DNA from: Glandiceps talaboti
Taxonomy: Eukaryota; Hemichordata; Enteropneusta; Spengelidae
Reading direction: 5' to 3'
DNA: 62,500 bases
Assembly (NCBI RefSeq): GCF_964340395.1
Contig: NC_135563.1
Location: forward strand, 8,493,655-8,556,154
In this document: piece after piece, positions 59,701 through 62,500 of the stretch
Layout: every line of letters begins with the position of its first letter
Position numbering within the stretch: the first letter of the stretch is position 1
Notes under the pieces: generated by a model
What the model was told of the DNA's origin: nothing
The model's database searches: none
The model's input: the letters and a program-made list of their open reading frames with translations, nothing else
Program-made: the position numbers and the translations under genes

Positions 59701-62500
59701 CTGGGTTTAATAGCTAAATTTTCGTCTTACCCAGGAATCTCTATAAAGACGCCAAAGACAGGAAAATAACAAACACTGAGATGTAAATATAAAACATGTA
59801 CAGGATAAGAAATAATTGTAATTCCTTTATTGTAAGATTGTAAGTATTAAAAAAAAACAAATTATGACAACCAAATAGATTGAGATAAGGGAGTGTTACT
59901 CACAACTGTAATTTGGAATAGTTTTACATGTCCAATTGTCAACACATCCCCCCCCCCCCACAAAATGTACCACCTAGATGGGGTGTGAAAATCTCTTCTC
60001 TTCACTTTCATTTGACAAGATAGGTGGTCATAATTCATAAAACTGAAATGATTGAGGGAATTAATTTCTTGTAGCCATATCATGTTTCAGACACTCCCTT
60101 CCCCATCCTCACCTCACCATGAAGTAAAAAAAAAATTGTTTTCGTATAATTTGTTTTCATGCCTTTCTCTGTGTTAAATCTTGTGATTGTAAACAGTCTA
60201 GGTATTGTATTACAGGGAAAGAAGAATCTAACAGCTCAGGCCAGAATGTCATTTAAGAAGTCAGTTGATGTCAAGGCTAAATTAGAAGAAGCCATCTTAG
60301 GAACATCAGGTGCTAGAATGGATATGATACAGAGAAGAAGTAAACAGTGGACAGGTATATGTCTAATAGTTACAATGGCCAGCATATTATCTGCACATTG
60401 CTTGTTTACAAGATGATTACAACATTTAGATGCAAAGAGACCAGTGTAACCTAGAAGTCAGTTGGTGTGGGCATTTTACTCTCACAGTTCTCCTACCACC
60501 CCTGGCATTTTGCTATGAATTTTCCTATAATGGCCATATATTCAAACCTAAAAAATAGATTACGATTTCCTGCAGTGACGTTGAATATGATAATCATTTT
60601 TACATTGTACTGCCCTCTGAGTAGGTTTTCACTAGATGGCAAGGTTATTGACGTTTTCTCACAGTGGGAATTATTAAAAATCCAACAAGAATTCATGCCT
60701 GTTTTCTAGCCATACCTGAAGGCCATTAGCAAAATGCCAGGTGTGTGATCGGGAGAAAGTGAGAGCAATTTCCCGACATGACCAGATTCCATGCTAGACC
60801 AGCATGTGATCTTCACATTTCTGGTTTACAAGAAGACTGCAACATTGAAATGCAAATAGGATTAAACATGTGATTTTTGGTGAAAAGTTTTGAACTTGGA
60901 AACTTGTTATTGATTATGGTGCATTGGCTATATTGATGTTAAAATCATAACGTCAAATAAGTTTGAAATATAGGATTTTTGGTCAAAACTTCAATAAAAT
61001 CCATTGGATCAACTTTACATTGGGTGTCTTTTTTTCAAAATGGTGTAATGCAAAGTAATAGCATCATGGCCAGTTGTACTACAATGGCATTGACATTATT
61101 TTATTTTTTTTTACAGATCGACCAAATTTTACCCCTGGTGGTACAGGTGAAAAGCTAAGATGGAGAAAGGATCAGACTCAAACATGGAAACAGAATGATT
61201 CTTCTGAGTAAGTTGAAGTTGTGCAGTAAATTATGTGATGTTTGTAATATCCAATAGTGTGAGGTTATTATTACCCGATATCACCTCTATGTTTGTTCAT
61301 TCGTATCATCATGAGTGATATTTACACATAGTGGCGGGAGTCGTAAGACAAGTGTCACTATTACGCTTGTCTAAAAATCGTGTCACTATTTTGAGATGGT
61401 ATGAATGGTGATACAAATTAACGAGTAGGGGATATCAGATTATAATTGATTTATCATATGGCTTTAGTCTAGAGTTCTAAATTGGTACAGTGTAACATAT
61501 TAATAACTTCATTATAAATACCAGTCTAGTCAAGACGGTTATGAAAGATGTTAAATTGTGGTGCTCCCCTGTAGTGAACAAAGTGCAAAGGGCGCATGTC
61601 AGAAGTAATCCATCACAAACAGACAGGCTGTCGTCATCGCTCATTGATATTCATTTGATACAGTAACGTTTTTGACCTTTCTAAAGAAGTTTTTAATACG
61701 TAATACTGTACCAGTTTAGAACTCTAGACTACATATGGCTATGCCCAGGAATTCGAAGAGAATACACAAAATATAAAAAGGGTACAGCCTGCTAGCCTCA
61801 TACCACTCAATGATGCAATGCACTTTCAACTGTACCACCCAAAATGATATCTTCTGACCCTACCACAGGACCAATTAAGTATTTCTGTACTTTTTTTTAG
61901 GCCGAGGGATGTAGAGGCAGATGCACTGCTCGAAAGTAATCTCGCTACTGAAGTCAACATGATTGTTTTAGATACACTGGAATTGATTGTACAGGTATGT
62001 ATCAAGGAACAATCCTAATATGCCATATTTTAGTCATAGATTTTGAAGACATTTTTCGATTGGAAGGAAGGATACACCAGATCTCAGAAAAATGCAGAGG
62101 AGTTTTCCTCATGGATGACAATTGCATGGTAGTCATAGAGACAGTATGCAAAGTGCATGTAACTTCATGAGTGTTACATTACACCATTGAAAACAAACAC
62201 AGTGTATCATTTTGAGCAAGCTGAGAATACCAGTGACATTTACTATGAAATCCTTAGAAAGGGGTATTTTAAAATTAAGCTTATAATAAAATTTTTGGTC
62301 CCACAATTCCAGTCGTAATCCTGTGTATGAATATCTCCCCTAGTGGCCAAGCTAATACACCAACTAACTTGTATGTGTGTGTGTCCGGTGATCATGTCAA
62401 GTGACAATTTACAGAATCTAGAGGGCAGTGTTTTGGGAGTAGTATGACATTAACTATCCTGTATGTATGTCTTTAATTTCAGGTGATCATGTCAAATGAG
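39019..62500 (+). CDS. DOCK7: Dedicator of cytokinesis, DOCK-C subfamily (DOCK6/7/8 type), N-terminal 1,483 codons
   Basis: Rho-family (Rac/Cdc42) exchange factor. Exons: 39019-39065, 40232-40358, 40980-41155, 41540-41729, 43085-43303, 44229-44314, 45137-45203, 46022-46246, 46719-46878, 47106-47317, 47902-47995, 48805-48967, 49475-49592, 50463-50675, 51064-51165, 51562-51648, 52377-52593, 52968-53135, 54508-54779, 55654-55749, 56288-56428, 57262-57375, 57621-57931, 58361-58676, 59362-59547, 60216-60354, 61117-61207, 61901-61994 and 62483 onward. All phases agree. A TGA seven codons before the ATG supports the start. Collinear with vertebrate DOCK7: [34 protein letters not shown] and [16 protein letters not shown]. 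The lipid-binding DHR-1/C2 domain covers about residues 585-750, followed by the helical repeat region. The catalytic DHR-2 domain lies beyond the window. The symbol is for the DOCK6/7/8 group; invertebrates usually have one such gene. Confidence 0.95.
39975..40001 (+). repeat. Short degenerate TTAGGG-like tract in DOCK intron 1
   Basis: Several overlapping TTAGG/GGTTA variants in about 45 bp (GTTAGGGTTAGGTTAAGGAT). Too short to be telomeric; possibly a repair-inserted interstitial motif or chance. Confidence 0.4.
42281..42890 (+). mobile_element. Dispersed element with central hairpin in a DOCK intron, copy 1
   Basis: The core at 42558-42698 has long inverted arms: CCAATATTTTTCTTCATTCA on the left, and on the right the complement GGCTGAAATAAGAAAAATAT. 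Flanking sequence on both sides is also shared with 45410-45980 and, in reverse, with 55850-56190. No coding capacity; a non-autonomous foldback-type element is likely. Confidence 0.65.
43353..43630. repeat. (TATAG)n pentanucleotide array with higher-order structure
   Basis: About 280 bp of five-base units, mostly AGTAT, with AGTAC and CGTAT variants. The variant pattern AGTACAGTATCGTATAGTAC occurs twice about 100 bp apart, so a ~100-bp block duplicated within the array. It lies about 50 bp after the donor of DOCK exon 5. Confidence 0.95.
44398..44669 (+). repeat. 68-bp minisatellite, four units
   Basis: Units start at 44398, 44466, 44534 and 44602, each exactly 68 bp, beginning CTAATTCTCAGTACCTGCAA. 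Units 2 to 4 differ by only a few bases. A single diverged unit with the same downstream flank is at 53225-53465, so this is an internally expanded copy of a dispersed repeat. In DOCK intron 6. Confidence 0.95.
44888..44903. repeat. 16-bp G homopolymer
   Basis: An uninterrupted G run in DOCK intron 6, ending before CATCACA. Prone to length error in sequencing. Confidence 0.9.
45099..45127 (+). repeat. (TTTG)n immediately before the exon 7 acceptor
   Basis: Seven TTTG units end ten bases before the first base of DOCK exon 7 (45137). The usual pyrimidine tract is missing, so this microsatellite supplies the T-rich stretch between branch site and AG. Confidence 0.8.
45410..45980 (+). mobile_element. 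Dispersed element with central hairpin in a DOCK intron, copy 2
   Basis: Same order of blocks as 42281-42890, with the hairpin core at about 45646-45778 more decayed. Shared landmarks include GTAATGGCAATTTT and GACTCATATTTCGAA. Confidence 0.65.
51673..51693. repeat. 21-bp C homopolymer just after the exon 16 donor
   Basis: A C run starting 25 bases after the last base of DOCK exon 16 (51648). The complementary strand is a G21 tract. Confidence 0.9.
51906..52345 (+). repeat. Degenerate (CACAT/CACAC) pentanucleotide array
   Basis: About 440 bp made almost wholly of CACAT, CACAC, CATCA and CAGAT five-base units, nearly free of G. It ends about 30 bp before DOCK exon 17. Its open frames (His/Thr/Ser) are an artefact of the repeat. 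Confidence 0.95.
53225..53465 (+). repeat. Dispersed repeat related to the 68-bp minisatellite region
   Basis: Contains one unit of the 68-bp sequence (GTACCTGCAATAGCATTTTA) and the following flank (GGAATGCATGTGAAGTG, ATGTGCCAAAGCAGTAATAT) seen at 44670-44840. In DOCK intron 18. Confidence 0.8.
54059..54436. mobile_element. Foldback MITE, copy B
   Basis: 378 bp with long terminal inverted repeats: the left end CAACTGCCGACATCAGACC is mirrored by CAACTTCTGACATCAGAC on the right. TA at both ends fits a target duplication. Inner arms TTTGATAAGAACAGTT and its complement give a second hairpin. It is inserted about 70 bp before DOCK exon 19. Same family as 21206-21603. Confidence 0.8.
55850..56190 (-). 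mobile_element. Dispersed element with hairpin in a DOCK intron, copy 3 (inverted, partial)
   Basis: Reverse-oriented relative of 42281-42890 and 45410-45980. The hairpin core lies at about 56053-56180 with arms CCAATATTTTTCTTCATTCA and the complement through GGCTGAACGAAG. It ends about 100 bp before DOCK exon 21. Confidence 0.65.
56459..56757. repeat. (CTGT/ATGT)n tetranucleotide block
   Basis: About 300 bp of CTGT with ATGT, TTGT and GGCT variants, starting 31 bases after the donor of DOCK exon 21. Confidence 0.95.
56940..57006 (+). repeat. Short dispersed repeat, copy 1
   Basis: AGATCCATACCAGGGGTA and TACTTTGAGCACAGAGTGGG recur at 58785-58843 in another DOCK intron, same orientation. Confidence 0.7.
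58785..58843 (+). repeat. Short dispersed repeat, copy 2
   Basis: Second copy of the 56940-57006 sequence. No terminal structure visible. Confidence 0.7.
59135..59315 (-). mobile_element. tRNA-derived SINE
   Basis: On the minus strand from about 59312 the sequence has a tRNA-like A box TGGCCGAGTGA (59303-59293) and, about 40 bases on, a B box GGTTTGACCCC (59255-59245), the internal promoter of RNA polymerase III. Downstream comes GGTACTCCGGTTTCCTCC (59157-59140), a motif resembling one I recall from SINEs of marine animals. The head resembles a Leu/Ser-type tRNA. It lies about 50 bp before DOCK exon 25. The exact 3' end is uncertain. Confidence 0.6.
61278..61433. repeat. Imperfect foldback sequence in DOCK intron 27
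   Basis: Ends GATATCACCTC and the mirrored GGGGATATC, with an inner stem AGACAAGTG/CGCTTGTCT. A decayed inverted-repeat element is likely but the arms are weak. Confidence 0.4.
61464..61731. mobile_element. MITE with ~48-bp terminal inverted repeats and a 9-bp target duplication
   Basis: The left end TAGTCTAGAGTTCTAAATTG is mirrored by TAGTCTAGAGTTCTAAACTG on the right, extending through TGGTACAGT to AACTTC. CATATGGCT flanks the element directly on both sides (61455-61463 and 61732-61740). A 9-bp duplication fits Mutator-type, and an 8-bp one hAT-type, transposition. About 268 bp, non-coding. Confidence 0.8.

Overview
This window is nuclear DNA of an animal. Genes are split into short exons by GT-AG introns, with one GC-AG intron. 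Microsatellites are abundant, MITE/SINE-like elements sit in introns, and every recognisable protein is a metazoan type. An invertebrate, probably marine, fits best (inference): the DOCK6/7/8-type gene and a tandem cluster of secreted type-B carboxylesterases suggest a deuterostome or lophotrochozoan, but I cannot place the species.

Layout. (1) 1-774, minus strand: the 5' end of an unrecognised gene, open to the window edge. (2) 775-6718: no gene seen; AT-rich DNA with a dispersed repeat pair, a G-quadruplex motif and large TA/TG microsatellites. (3) 6719-26114, minus strand: four tandem paralogous carboxylesterase/cholinesterase-fold genes. Each has three coding exons; exons 2 and 3 are always 87 and 524 nt, exon 1 is 1111 nt (1120 nt in copy 4). 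Catalytic Ser, Glu and His are encoded on exons 1, 2 and 3 respectively. Intron content pairs copy 1 with 2 and copy 3 with 4, and there are signs of conversion between 2 and 3. (4) 26115-38930: a tandem segmental duplication of about 6.2-6.4 kb, each unit holding a five-exon, 244-residue enoyl-CoA delta-isomerase-like gene on the plus strand that ends in a peroxisomal Ala-Lys-Leu signal. The second unit also carries an orphan piece of the esterase upstream region. (5) 39019-62500, plus strand: the first 29 coding exons (1,483 codons) of a DOCK-C (DOCK6/7/8) guanine-nucleotide exchange factor. All splice phases agree. It runs off the window before the catalytic DHR-2 domain.

The genes do not form one pathway. 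The esterases are predicted secreted hydrolases, the isomerase copies belong to peroxisomal fatty-acid oxidation, and DOCK is a cytosolic Rho-family regulator. What is most unusual is how this locus evolved. The esterase copies differ at an oxyanion-hole residue, the introns carry copy-specific expansions, an esterase upstream block was carried along with the isomerase duplication, and the DOCK introns collect foldback elements, a 68-bp minisatellite and a SINE. I found no clear new molecular system. The closest candidate is the diversifying esterase array.
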